Assembly (NCBI RefSeq): GCF_003339525.1
Contig: NZ_CP031124.1
Location: 992,001-1,056,000, forward strand
Source: Ephemeroptericola cinctiostellae
GTDB lineage: Bacteria; Pseudomonadota; Gammaproteobacteria; Burkholderiales; Burkholderiaceae
Reading direction: 5' to 3'
DNA: 64,000 nt
The position numbers were made by a program, and so were the translations under genes. Position 1 is the stretch's first letter; every line of letters begins with the position of its first letter. This document shows, piece by piece, positions 57,262 to 64,000 of this stretch. Under the pieces are notes generated by a model. It did no database searches. It saw only the letters and a list, made by a program, of their open reading frames with translations, and was not told the DNA's origin.

Positions 57262-57720
57262 ATGATTGCTTTGTTGCAACGGGTTAAAAAAGCCCAAGTC
57301 GAAGTCGATGGCTGTGTGACCGGTCAAATTGACCAAGGGCTGCTGGTTTTTCTCTGTGCTGAAAAAAATGACACCATCGCAACTGGCGATAAATTGCTCA
57401 ATAAAGTCTTGAACTACCGTGTGTTCGGCGATGAGCAGGGCAAGATGAACCGCAACGTGCAAAACGTTGATGGGCAAGGCAAGCACGGTGGGTTGTTGGT
57501 GGTGTCTCAATTCACCCTTGCCGCTGACACCAACAGCGGCACGCGTGCCAGCTTCACGCCCGCTGCTGCACCTGACTTGGCGCGTGATTTGTACAATGAA
57601 TGGGTGATCAAAGCTAAAGCGCAACATCAAATTGTGCAAACAGGCGTTTTTGCCGCAGACATGCAGGTGTCTTTGGTCAATGATGGCCCCGTCACTTTTT
57701 GGCTCAAAACCACGGCATGA
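57262..57720 (+). CDS. dtd: D-aminoacyl-tRNA deacylase
   Basis: 152 aa. Hydrolyses D-amino acids (notably D-Tyr) from t[61 protein letters not shown] with the SQFT signature, and the C-terminal NDGPVTFWL (Gly-cisPro type) are all present. The ATG sits one base after the tyrS stop, so translation is coupled; the pairing is functional since DTD proofreads the TyrRS product. The region 57721-57881 after it has a perfect -10 TATAAT at 57780 without a matching -35. Confidence 0.95.
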   Translation: MIALLQRVKKAQVEVDGCVTGQIDQGLLVFLCAEKNDTIATGDKLLNKVLNYRVFGDEQGKMNRNVQNVDGQGKHGGLLVVSQFTLAADTNSGTRASFTPAAAPDLARDLYNEWVIKAKAQHQIVQTGVFAADMQVSLVNDGPVTFWLKTTA

Positions 57721-57881
57721 CCACATCATGGTGGTCAAAACTGCACTTTTTTGGACATGCGTGTGTCATTGATTCGCCGTATAATGTGTATATCTCGGTA
57801 TGGTGTATGGTGATGTCTGCGTTTGTTTATTGTGGCGCAACCATTCTTCATGCCTCCTTCAAACCATGAAAGGATAATGCC

Positions 57882-58541
57882 ATGAAGCTGCACAGCGATA
57901 GTTTTCCAAACAAAGGGGTCATTCCATCGGAATTTGCCTTTGCTCAAATGGATGAGAAAACACGTGTTAAATTGTCATCCAATAAAAACCCGCACTTTTC
58001 ATGGACAGATGCACCTGAAGACACCCAATCCTTTGTCATGTTGTGTGTGGATGCCACCGCGCCGAGCGACCCCAAAGATGTGAATCAAACCGACCGCGAA
58101 GTGCCTGCTGAGTTGCCCCGTGCTGATTTCAGCCATTGGGTGTTGATCAACATCCCCGCTGAAACCCGAGAGTTTCAAGTGGGTCAGTTTTCTCGTGAAG
58201 TCACGCCAAAAGGCAAAGCGGGGCCTTTGGTGGCTGGTTTAAAAGAGTCGCCAATGCGTCAAGGCATCAACGACTACACGCACTGGTTTGCCGGTGATCA
58301 TGACATGGAAGGCGACTACTATGGTTATGATGGCCCATGCCCCCCATGGAATGATTCGTTGGTTCACAGCTACACTTTTACCTTGTATGCTTTGGATGTG
58401 GCGGAGCTGACCTTGCCCGCAGATGGTAAGTTGAATTTGGCCAGTGTAACGCGGCGGATGCAGGAGCATGTTTTGGCCAGCGCCAGTTGGAGTGGCGTGT
58501 ACACATTAACACCGCGCTTGGCTGTGGCATTGGCGATTTGA
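57882..58541 (+). CDS. YbhB/YbcL family Raf-kinase-inhibitor-like (PEBP) protein
   Basis: 219 aa. Phosphatidylethanolamine-binding protein fold: NPHFSWTDAPEDTQSFVMLCVD, DFSHWVLINIPAETREF and GYDGPCPPWNDSLVHSYTFTLYALD, the last with the anion-binding P-P/H-x-Y pattern. No signal peptide. Bacterial members have no settled role. AAAGGATAATGCC precedes the ATG. Compared with E. coli YbhB (about 158 aa) it is longer because of insertions between the conserved blocks. Confidence 0.9.
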   Translation: MKLHSDSFPNKGVIPSEFAFAQMDEKTRVKLSSNKNPHFSWTDAPEDTQSFVMLCVDATAPSDPKDVNQTDREVPAELPRADFSHWVLINIPAETREFQVGQFSREVTPKGKAGPLVAGLKESPMRQGINDYTHWFAGDHDMEGDYYGYDGPCPPWNDSLVHSYTFTLYALDVAELTLPADGKLNLASVTRRMQEHVLASASWSGVYTLTPRLAVALAI

Positions 58542-58577
58542 TTTGTCATTAAAATGATTTGGCATGTTTTTATTGTT

Positions 58578-58599
58578 CATGAATTTTGTTCATGTTTTT
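58578..58599 (+). terminator. Weak terminator after the PEBP gene
   Basis: CATGAA TTTTG TTCATG followed by five T, 37 bp after the stop. The 6-bp stem is A+T-rich. Confidence 0.45.
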
Positions 58600-58645
58600 G
58601 ATAAAAAATATCATCCATGTTGAGGCTGGACGTGGGCTTCAAAAT

Positions 58646-58674
58646 TTGACAAAATGGCTTAAAACCCGTACAGT
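58646..58674 (+). promoter_or_regulatory. Sigma-70 promoter for the riboswitch-glyA transcript
   Basis: A consensus TTGACA (58646-58651), 17-bp spacer and TACAGT (58669-58674). The predicted start near 58681 is just where the riboswitch fold begins. Confidence 0.75.
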
Positions 58675-58680
58675 GGCGCA

Positions 58681-58858
58681 TCCGCTGGGAGAGCGCGAAA
58701 GCCCTTAGCATGCTTCGCCGCCGAAGGTGATTCCCAAAAACTCTCAGGCAAAAGAACCAGCGCGATGCACACACATCTGGAGAGCGATCACATGTGATCC
58801 ACCGAAGGGGCGCGAACTCATGTTTGCATAATCTCTCAGGTATCAAGGACAGACGGGG
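58681..58858 (+). promoter_or_regulatory. Tandem glycine riboswitch upstream of glyA
   Basis: Two aptamers in a row. The first has GGGAGAG (58687), CGCCGAAGGTGATT and CTCTCAGGCAAAAGAACCAG; the second has TGGAGAG (58778), CACCGAAGGGGCG and CTCTCAGGTATCAAGGACAGA. The GGAGAG, CCGAAGG and TCTCAGG blocks are the conserved core of the glycine aptamer, and the short linker between copies is typical of the cooperative tandem form. A terminator hairpin lies 60 bp downstream. Confidence 0.93.
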
Positions 58859-58917
58859 ATGATGAACGTTGGAAATCGCCACTGAAAATCTTGGTCATAC
58901 GTAGCCCCACTATTTTC

Positions 58918-58947
58918 ACACAATGCGGTCAACGCATTGTGTTTTTT
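58918..58947 (+). terminator. Intrinsic terminator in the glyA leader (riboswitch expression platform)
   Basis: ACACAATGCG GTCAA CGCATTGTGT then a run of T: a perfect 10-bp stem with a pentaloop, 53 bp before the glyA ATG and after the riboswitch. It would stop transcription unless prevented, so glycine probably acts by controlling this hairpin. Confidence 0.85.
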
Positions 58948-59000
58948 GATTTTTAGCGTTTGATTTGTATGATGCGCACTTTTTTAATGAGGATATTTCC

Positions 59001-60248
59001 ATGTTTGATCGAGTAAAAAACAGCTTAGCCAACACCGACCCAGAATTGTTGGCGGTCATCAATCTTGAAAATCAACGCCAACAAGATCATATCGAACTGA
59101 TTGCTTCAGAAAACTACACCAGCCCAGCGGTCATGGAAGCCCAAGGTTCACAGTTGACTAACAAATACGCCGAAGGCTACCCAGGCAAACGCTACTACGG
59201 CGGTTGTGAGTATGTGGATGTGGTTGAACAATTGGCGATTGACCGTGTCAAAGAACTCTTTGGTGCAGAAGCGGCCAACGTTCAACCGAACTCAGGCTCA
59301 CAAGCCAACCAAGGCGTGTTTTTCGCCGTATTGAAACCAGGCGACACCATCATGGGCATGAGCTTGGCCGAAGGCGGTCACTTGACGCATGGCATGAAAT
59401 TGAACCAAAGTGGTAAATGGTTTAACGTTGTGTCGTATGGTTTAAATGCCGATGAAGACATCGATTATGATGCCATGGAAGCTTTGGCACGTGAAGCCAA
59501 ACCAAAACTCATCATCGCTGGTGCGTCTGCGTTTGCTTTGAAAATTGATTTTGAGCGCTTCTCAAAAATTGCCAAAGAAGTTGGTGCGTATTTCATGGTC
59601 GATATGGCGCATTACGCGGGCTTGATTGCTGCGGGTGTGTACCCCAATCCTGTGCCGTTTGCAGACTTCGTGACCACCACCACACATAAATCATTGCGTG
59701 GTCCACGTGGTGGTGTGATTTTGATGAAGGCTGAGCACGAAAAAGCCATCAATTCATCGATTTTCCCTGGTATTCAAGGCGGCCCGTTGATGCACGTGAT
59801 TGCAGGTAAAGCGGTGGCATTCAAAGAAGCGTTGAGCCCAGAGTTTAAAGAATACCAAACACAGGTTGTCAAAAATGCCAAAGTATTGGCAGAAACCTTG
59901 ATTGCACGTGGTTTGCGCATCGTATCAGGTCGCACGGAATCGCACGTCATGCTGGTGGATTTGCAACCCAAGGGTTTGACGGGTAAAGAAGCTGAGCGTG
60001 TTTTGGGCTTGGCACACATGACTTGCAACAAAAACGCCATTCCAAATGACCCACAAACGCCGTTTGTTACCAGTGGTATTCGTGTCGGTACGCCTGCATT
60101 GACCACGCGTGGTTTCAAAGAAGCAGAAACTGAAAAGATCGCCAATTTGATCGCTGATGTGCTCGACAATCCGACGGATGAAGCGGTGTTGGCGCGCGTG
60201 CGTGATGATGTTAAAGCGTTGACCGATGCTTATCCAGTGTACAAGTGA
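59001..60248 (+). CDS. glyA: Serine hydroxymethyltransferase
   Basis: 415 aa PLP enzyme that interconverts serine plus tetrahydrofolate with glycine plus methylene-tetrahydrofolate. [35 protein letters not shown] and the PLP-lysine motif [14 protein letters not shown] are all present. The ATG at 59001 is preceded by GAGGA. Leader control by the glycine riboswitch links expression to glycine level. A terminator follows. Confidence 0.97.
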   Translation: MFDRVKNSLANTDPELLAVINLENQRQQDHIELIASENYTSPAVMEAQGSQLTNKYAEGYPGKRYYGGCEYVDVVEQLAIDRVKELFGAEAANVQPNSGSQANQGVFFAVLKPGDTIMGMSLAEGGHLTHGMKLNQSGKWFNVVSYGLNADEDIDYDAMEALAREAKPKLIIAGASAFALKIDFERFSKIAKEVGAYFMVDMAHYAGLIAAGVYPNPVPFADFVTTTTHKSLRGPRGGVILMKAEHEKAINSSIFPGIQGGPLMHVIAGKAVAFKEALSPEFKEYQTQVVKNAKVLAETLIARGLRIVSGRTESHVMLVDLQPKGLTGKEAERVLGLAHMTCNKNAIPNDPQTPFVTSGIRVGTPALTTRGFKEAETEKIANLIADVLDNPTDEAVLARVRDDVKALTDAYPVYK

Positions 60249-60288
60249 GATTGAAGCGCGTTAACCGCATGGTGTGACGCGATGTTCA

Positions 60289-60318
60289 AAAAAAGACGGG
60301 CTTGCCCGTCTTTTTTTA
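60289..60318 (+). terminator. Rho-independent terminator after glyA
   Basis: AAAAAAAGACGGGC TT GCCCGTCTTTTTTT, a near-perfect symmetrical hairpin 40 bp after the glyA stop. Confidence 0.92.
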
Positions 60319-60361
60319 TGCGTCTACTTTTTTTCAATCATTTTTTGGTTGATGATGGGGC

Positions 60362-61138
60362 ATGAAACTTTTATATTTAAAACAATTGCTGCTTGCCGTG
60401 ACTTGTTTCGCCGTGGTTGCGATGGTCTTTGTTGCGCCAATCCCTCAGGATTCCGCTTATCATCACTTTACGGATCAGCGTCAAATGGCGTTTCTGCCTA
60501 ATTTTTGGAACGTGGTGTCTAATTTAGGTTTTTTATACGTGGGCGTGTTGGGCTTGTATCGCTTGTACATTGCTCGACGGCTGGTGATTGTCGCGCCTGC
60601 TCGTCTGTTATATGGTGTGTTCTTCTTGGGGGTGACGTTGGTGGCGTTTGGTTCGGGTTTCTATCATTTGCATCCTGATAACAACAGCTTGATTTGGGAT
60701 CGTTTGCCGATGACCATGGCATTTATGGCGTTGACATCCATTGTGTTGGTGGAGTTCTTGTCTCTCAATTGGGGGCGGCGTGCTTTTTGGCCGCTGTTGT
60801 GTGTGGGCATGGGGTCGGCTTTGTACTGGTATTGGGGTGAGTCTCATGGACAAGGGGATTTGCGGGCGTATGTGTTGGTGCAATTTTTACCCGTACTGCT
60901 GATGCTGTTGTTGCTCATGCTGGGGCGTAATGTGTTCAGTACATCTTCTGGGTATGGGGTCGTGCTGATTGCTTATGTGTTGGCCAAAATGATGGAGCAT
61001 TTTGATGCGCAGGTCTATGAATGGACGCATCAAATCATTGCGGGGCATGCGTTAAAACATGTTTTGGCAGCATTTGGGTTGTATGGTTTGTTGCGCAGTT
61101 TTCAATCGCGCGTGATGCGTTATCATGTGAACAGATAA
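60362..61138 (+). CDS. Alkaline ceramidase-like (CREST superfamily) membrane protein
   Basis: 258 aa with about seven hydrophobic segments. FLPNFWNVVSNLGFLYVGVL resembles the AEFWNTLSNL region of alkaline ceramidases; GSGFYHLHPDNN and IWDRLPMTMAFMAL resemble their GSxxFH and DELPM blocks; and HQIIAGHALKHVLAAFGLYG matches the C-terminal H-x3-H helix. These Ser, His, Asp and paired His residues would bind zinc in CREST hydrolases. It is probably a membrane-embedded amidase or lipid hydrolase; the true substrate in bacteria, most of which lack ceramide, is unknown. It sits between glyA and ribD under no obvious strong promoter, 32 bp before ribD, so the two may be co-transcribed. Confidence 0.7.
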   Translation: MKLLYLKQLLLAVTCFAVVAMVFVAPIPQDSAYHHFTDQRQMAFLPNFWNVVSNLGFLYVGVLGLYRLYIARRLVIVAPARLLYGVFFLGVTLVAFGSGFYHLHPDNNSLIWDRLPMTMAFMALTSIVLVEFLSLNWGRRAFWPLLCVGMGSALYWYWGESHGQGDLRAYVLVQFLPVLLMLLLLMLGRNVFSTSSGYGVVLIAYVLAKMMEHFDAQVYEWTHQIIAGHALKHVLAAFGLYGLLRSFQSRVMRYHVNR

Positions 61139-61170
61139 GATCAAGTGGGATGTTAAAAAAGGAAGGCTGG

Positions 61171-62334
61171 ATGATGAATATCAATGTGTTGGATTTGAAA
61201 TGGCTTGAATTGGCTTTGAGTCAGGCGCAATCCGCGGTTGGATTGTCTTCACCTAATCCGCGTGTCGGTTGTGTGATTGTTAACGACAATGTCGTCATCG
61301 GGCAGGGGCACACACAAGCGGTTGGACAGGCGCATGCGGAGGTCATGGCGATTCGAGATGCACAGTCTAAAGGTAAAGGCTTAGACTTGGAAGGTTGTAC
61401 GGTGTATGTGACGCTGGAGCCGTGCAGCCATTTTGGGCGAACACCCCCATGTGTGGATGCGCTTAAGGCGATTTCGCCCGCACGAGTCGTGGTGGCGTTG
61501 TTGGATGCGAATCCTCAAGTGGCGGGTGCGGGCGTGACCGCATTGCGCGAAGCAGGGGTGATTGTGGATGTGTTGCCTGTAGAGCATGCGTTGGCGCGAG
61601 CGGCTTATGATTTGAATGTGGGTTTCATGGCGAGGATGCGTTTCAGTCGAGTGTACACTCGGTTGAAGTGGGCGGCGAGTGCGGATGGCAAAACGGCTTT
61701 ACCCGATGGTCGAAGTCAATGGATCACAGGTGCTGAGGCACGGGAGGACGGTCATCGCTTTCGTGCTCGTGCGGATGTGATTGTGTCTGGAATTGGCACG
61801 GTACTGGGCGATGACCCTCAACTCAATGTGCGTGGAGTGGTCGTTGAGCGGCCTCCCATTAAATGCATTGTCGATGCGTATGCGCGAACGCCATTGAATG
61901 CACGCGTGTTTGATGATGGTGCACCCGTTTGGTTGGCGTGCGTTGAGTTGAATGGCGATGATGGCGAATATGAGCGACAGGCCGAACGTTTGCATGTATT
62001 GCGCACAGCTCACCCTCAGCTGTTGGTACTGGCTTTTTCTGAAGAGGAAAAAGGGCGGCTTGATTTAAATGAGTTGTGGGCGTATTTCTATTCACGGCAG
62101 ATCAATGAAGTGCATGTTGAGGCGGGTGCCATTCTGAATGCGGCCTTATTTGAAGCGGGTTTGGTCGACGAGGTGTTGATGTATGTTGCGCCCCGTGTTG
62201 TGGGGGCGGGTAAGCTGGTGGCCGCTTTTGATGAGGGTGTCAATTTAGATGCACTTGTTGAAGAGGGGCATTGGCATTGGTCAGCGCCTGCATTGTTGGG
62301 CGGTGATTTGAGGTTGATTTTAAAGTTAAATTGA
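61171..62334 (+). CDS. ribD: Bifunctional riboflavin deaminase/reductase
   Basis: 387 aa. The N-terminal deaminase has GLSSPNPRVGCVIV, GQAHAEVMAIRDA (zinc His-Ala-Glu) and VTLEPCSHFGRTPPC (zinc cysteines). The C-terminal reductase has RLKWAASADGKTA, SQWITGAEAREDGHRFRARADVIVSGIGTV and VHVEAGAILNAALFE. It carries out the second and third steps of riboflavin synthesis. AAGGAAGG lies just before the ATG pair at 61171 and 61174; a longer frame upstream overlaps the ceramidase-like gene. A 256-bp gap separates it from ccoN. Confidence 0.94.
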   Translation: MMNINVLDLKWLELALSQAQSAVGLSSPNPRVGCVIVNDNVVIGQGHTQAVGQAHAEVMAIRDAQSKGKGLDLEGCTVYVTLEPCSHFGRTPPCVDALKAISPARVVVALLDANPQVAGAGVTALREAGVIVDVLPVEHALARAAYDLNVGFMARMRFSRVYTRLKWAASADGKTALPDGRSQWITGAEAREDGHRFRARADVIVSGIGTVLGDDPQLNVRGVVVERPPIKCIVDAYARTPLNARVFDDGAPVWLACVELNGDDGEYERQAERLHVLRTAHPQLLVLAFSEEEKGRLDLNELWAYFYSRQINEVHVEAGAILNAALFEAGLVDEVLMYVAPRVVGAGKLVAAFDEGVNLDALVEEGHWHWSAPALLGGDLRLILKLN

Positions 62335-62590
62335 GTTTTTAGATGGGTTTTCTCCTTTGAAATCAGGGCGGTTGATTTAAAAGATTCGCTGTGATTTGGG
62401 CTCTTTTTTTAATATTGTCTTGGGTGTGAAATGTATTTAATTTAATAAATTATTAAAAAATCCAAGTAAAAACCACACTAAAGGGCTGGGTTTTAAGTGC
62501 AAAAACGGTTACAATATGGAGGTTAATGGCTTTAACCGTTGTGCGGTTAGGGTCAAGTCAAATTTGTTATTTTTTAAACTGGAGCATGGT

Positions 62591-64000
62591 ATGTCAGCAC
62601 AAGCCACAACCTATAACTACCGAGTGGTGCGCATGTTCGCCATTATGTCGGTTGTGTGGGGAATCGTCGGGATGTTGGTGGGGGTTTTTATTGCCTCGCA
62701 ATTGGCGTTTCCTGAGTTAAACTTTGGAGTGCCTTGGTTGTCCTTTGGACGCTTACGCCCTTTGCACACCAATGCTGTGATTTTTGCATTCGGTGGTTGT
62801 GCTTTGATGGCAACATCATTTCACGTTGTGCAACGAACGAGCAATGTTCGTTTGTTTGGTGGTCGTTTGGCTGATTTTGTCTTTTGGGGTTACCAGCTGG
62901 TTATCGTGTTGGCGGCCATTACCTTGCCCATGGGCTTCACCCAAGGCAAAGAGTACGCTGAATTGGAGTGGCCGATTGACTTATTGTTAACGGTCGTTTG
63001 GGTGGCTTACGCTGTGGTGTTTTTTGGCACGCTGGCGATTCGCAAAGTGTCTCACATTTATGTGGCGAACTGGTTCTTCGGTGGCTTCATTTTGACTGTG
63101 GCGTTGTTGCATTTGGTCAACAGCGCTGCAATTCCTGCGGGCATGTGGAAATCATACTCTGCTTACGCAGGCGCAGCTGATGCGATGGTTCAATGGTGGT
63201 ATGGTCATAATGCGGTGGGCTTCTTTTTGACGGCAGGTTTCTTGGGCATGATGTACTACTATGTGCCTAAACAAGCAGGCCGCCCCGTTTATTCATATCG
63301 CTTGTCAGTGGTTCACTTCTGGGCTTTGATTTTCACTTACATGTGGGCAGGTCCGCATCACTTGCATTACACGGCGTTGCCTGATTGGACGCAATCGTTG
63401 GGTATGGTGTTTTCTCTGATTCTCTTGGCGCCAAGCTGGGGTGGGATGATCAACGGCATGATGACCTTGTCAGGCGCTTGGGATAAGCTCCGCGACGACC
63501 CAATCTTGAAATTCCTTGTTGTGTCATTGTCATTTTACGGTATGTCGACTTTTGAAGGCCCGATGATGGCCATCAAAACAGTCAATGCGTTGTCTCACTA
63601 TACCGACTGGACTGTTGGTCACGTTCACAGTGGTGCTTTGGGTTGGGTGGGTTTCATATCGATTGGTTCTTTGTATTACCTCATTCCCCGTACATTCAAT
63701 CGTGAAACCATGTACAGCACACGTTTAATTAATTTACATTTTTGGATTGCAACCATCGGTGTGGTGTTGTACATCACGTCAATGTGGATCTCTGGTGTGA
63801 TGCAAGGCATGATGTGGCGCGCGATTAATCCTGACGGCACTTTGGTTTACACCCATATTCAAAGCATTGCAGCTTCTAAGCCGCTCTATATTATTCGTGT
63901 GTTGGGTGGTGTGATGTACCTCGGCGGTATGATCATCATGGCCTACAACGTCGTTCGTACGATCATGGCTGGTAAAGCCGTTGATGCGCCAATTCCTGAA
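62591..64000 (+). CDS. ccoN: cbb3-type cytochrome c oxidase subunit I, 3' end cut by window edge
   Basis: 470 codons are visible and the frame is still open at 64000. Haem-copper oxidase with many membrane helices. [19 protein letters not shown] carries a haem-ligand His, [13 protein letters not shown] and [16 protein letters not shown] hold the copper B and proton-channel His and Tyr residues, and [15 protein letters not shown] has further haem ligands. This is the catalytic subunit of the high-affinity terminal oxidase used at low oxygen. GGAG lies 7 bp before the ATG. Upstream, TACAAT at about 62510 may be a -10. I looked for an FNR/ANR box (TTGAT-N4-ATCAA) and found only weak partial matches. 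ccoO, ccoQ and ccoP are expected beyond the window. Confidence 0.95.
   Translation, partial: MSAQATTYNYRVVRMFAIMSVVWGIVGMLVGVFIASQLAFPELNFGVPWLSFGRLRPLHTNAVIFAFGGCALMATSFHVVQRTSNVRLFGGRLADFVFWGYQLVIVLAAITLPMGFTQGKEYAELEWPIDLLLTVVWVAYAVVFFGTLAIRKVSHIYVANWFFGGFILTVALLHLVNSAAIPAGMWKSYSAYAGAADAMVQWWYGHNAVGFFLTAGFLGMMYYYVPKQAGRPVYSYRLSVVHFWALIFTYMWAGPHHLHYTALPDWTQSLGMVFSLILLAPSWGGMINGMMTLSGAWDKLRDDPILKFLVVSLSFYGMSTFEGPMMAIKTVNALSHYTDWTVGHVHSGALGWVGFISIGSLYYLIPRTFNRETMYSTRLINLHFWIATIGVVLYITSMWISGVMQGMMWRAINPDGTLVYTHIQSIAASKPLYIIRVLGGVMYLGGMIIMAYNVVRTIMAGKAVDAPIPE

Noticed and set aside
58577..58882. A 101-codon minus-strand frame over the glycine riboswitch
   Set aside because: The region is explained by the conserved riboswitch on the other strand.
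62340..62590. Possible FNR/ANR box upstream of ccoN
   Set aside because: Only partial half-sites (TTGAT without a partner, GTCAA without a partner) were seen; none fits TTGAT-N4-ATCAA.

Overview
The window looks like chromosomal DNA of a betaproteobacterium, most likely Burkholderiales with a moderate G+C content. The grounds are a phasin gene, a cbb3 oxidase gene, a tyrS-dtd pair, an aminopeptidase N gene, and an O-antigen cluster ending at apaH, as I recall from Burkholderia. This is inference; no rRNA or tRNA gene is visible to fix the taxonomy. Region 1 (1-19070, all minus strand) is a surface polysaccharide cluster of the ABC-transporter type. It holds wzm/wzt, a complete dTDP-L-rhamnose set (rfbBACD), a GDP-mannose to GDP-D-rhamnose set (manC, manB, gmd, rmd), three glycosyltransferase genes (one with two GT4 domains, one cut by the window edge) and an FkbM methyltransferase with a coiled-coil tail. 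A secreted M10/RTX metalloprotease with six FG-GAP repeats sits inside it under its own promoter. Region 2 (19264-24409, plus) carries apaH, clpB with a heat-shock-like promoter, and gnd. Region 3 (24907-30241, plus) has a tiny His/Met/Pro-rich exported protein and a MacA-MacB-outer membrane factor efflux operon. Region 4 (30253-37249) has an acyl-CoA synthetase and a DMT transporter on the minus strand, then guaB and guaA on the plus strand. Region 5 (37433-44849) holds a phasin gene divergent from an alpha-glucoside type ABC uptake and glucosidase operon in the order binding protein, permease, permease, GH13 enzyme, ATPase. The 507-bp divergent spacer has phased 11-bp repeats beside one promoter and paired 14-bp elements around the other. 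Region 6 (45353-52993) is a 2236-residue trimeric autotransporter adhesin followed by a TpgA-like periplasmic partner. The adhesin stalk has 49 consecutive 18-residue units, a perfect 486-bp higher-order duplication and a perfect 426-bp duplication. Region 7 (53090-64000) has pepN (minus), tyrS, dtd, a PEBP family gene, a tandem glycine riboswitch with promoter and terminator ahead of glyA, an alkaline-ceramidase-like membrane protein, ribD and the start of ccoN. The most noteworthy items are the adhesin stalk with its 3-4-4-3-4 core pattern, the phased repeats before the sugar operon, the two elements flanking the phasin promoter, the metalloprotease inside the O-antigen cluster, the FkbM/coiled-coil protein paired with a short Wzt, and the ceramidase-like protein after glyA. 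No CRISPR array, insertion sequence, prophage or anti-phage system was recognised.
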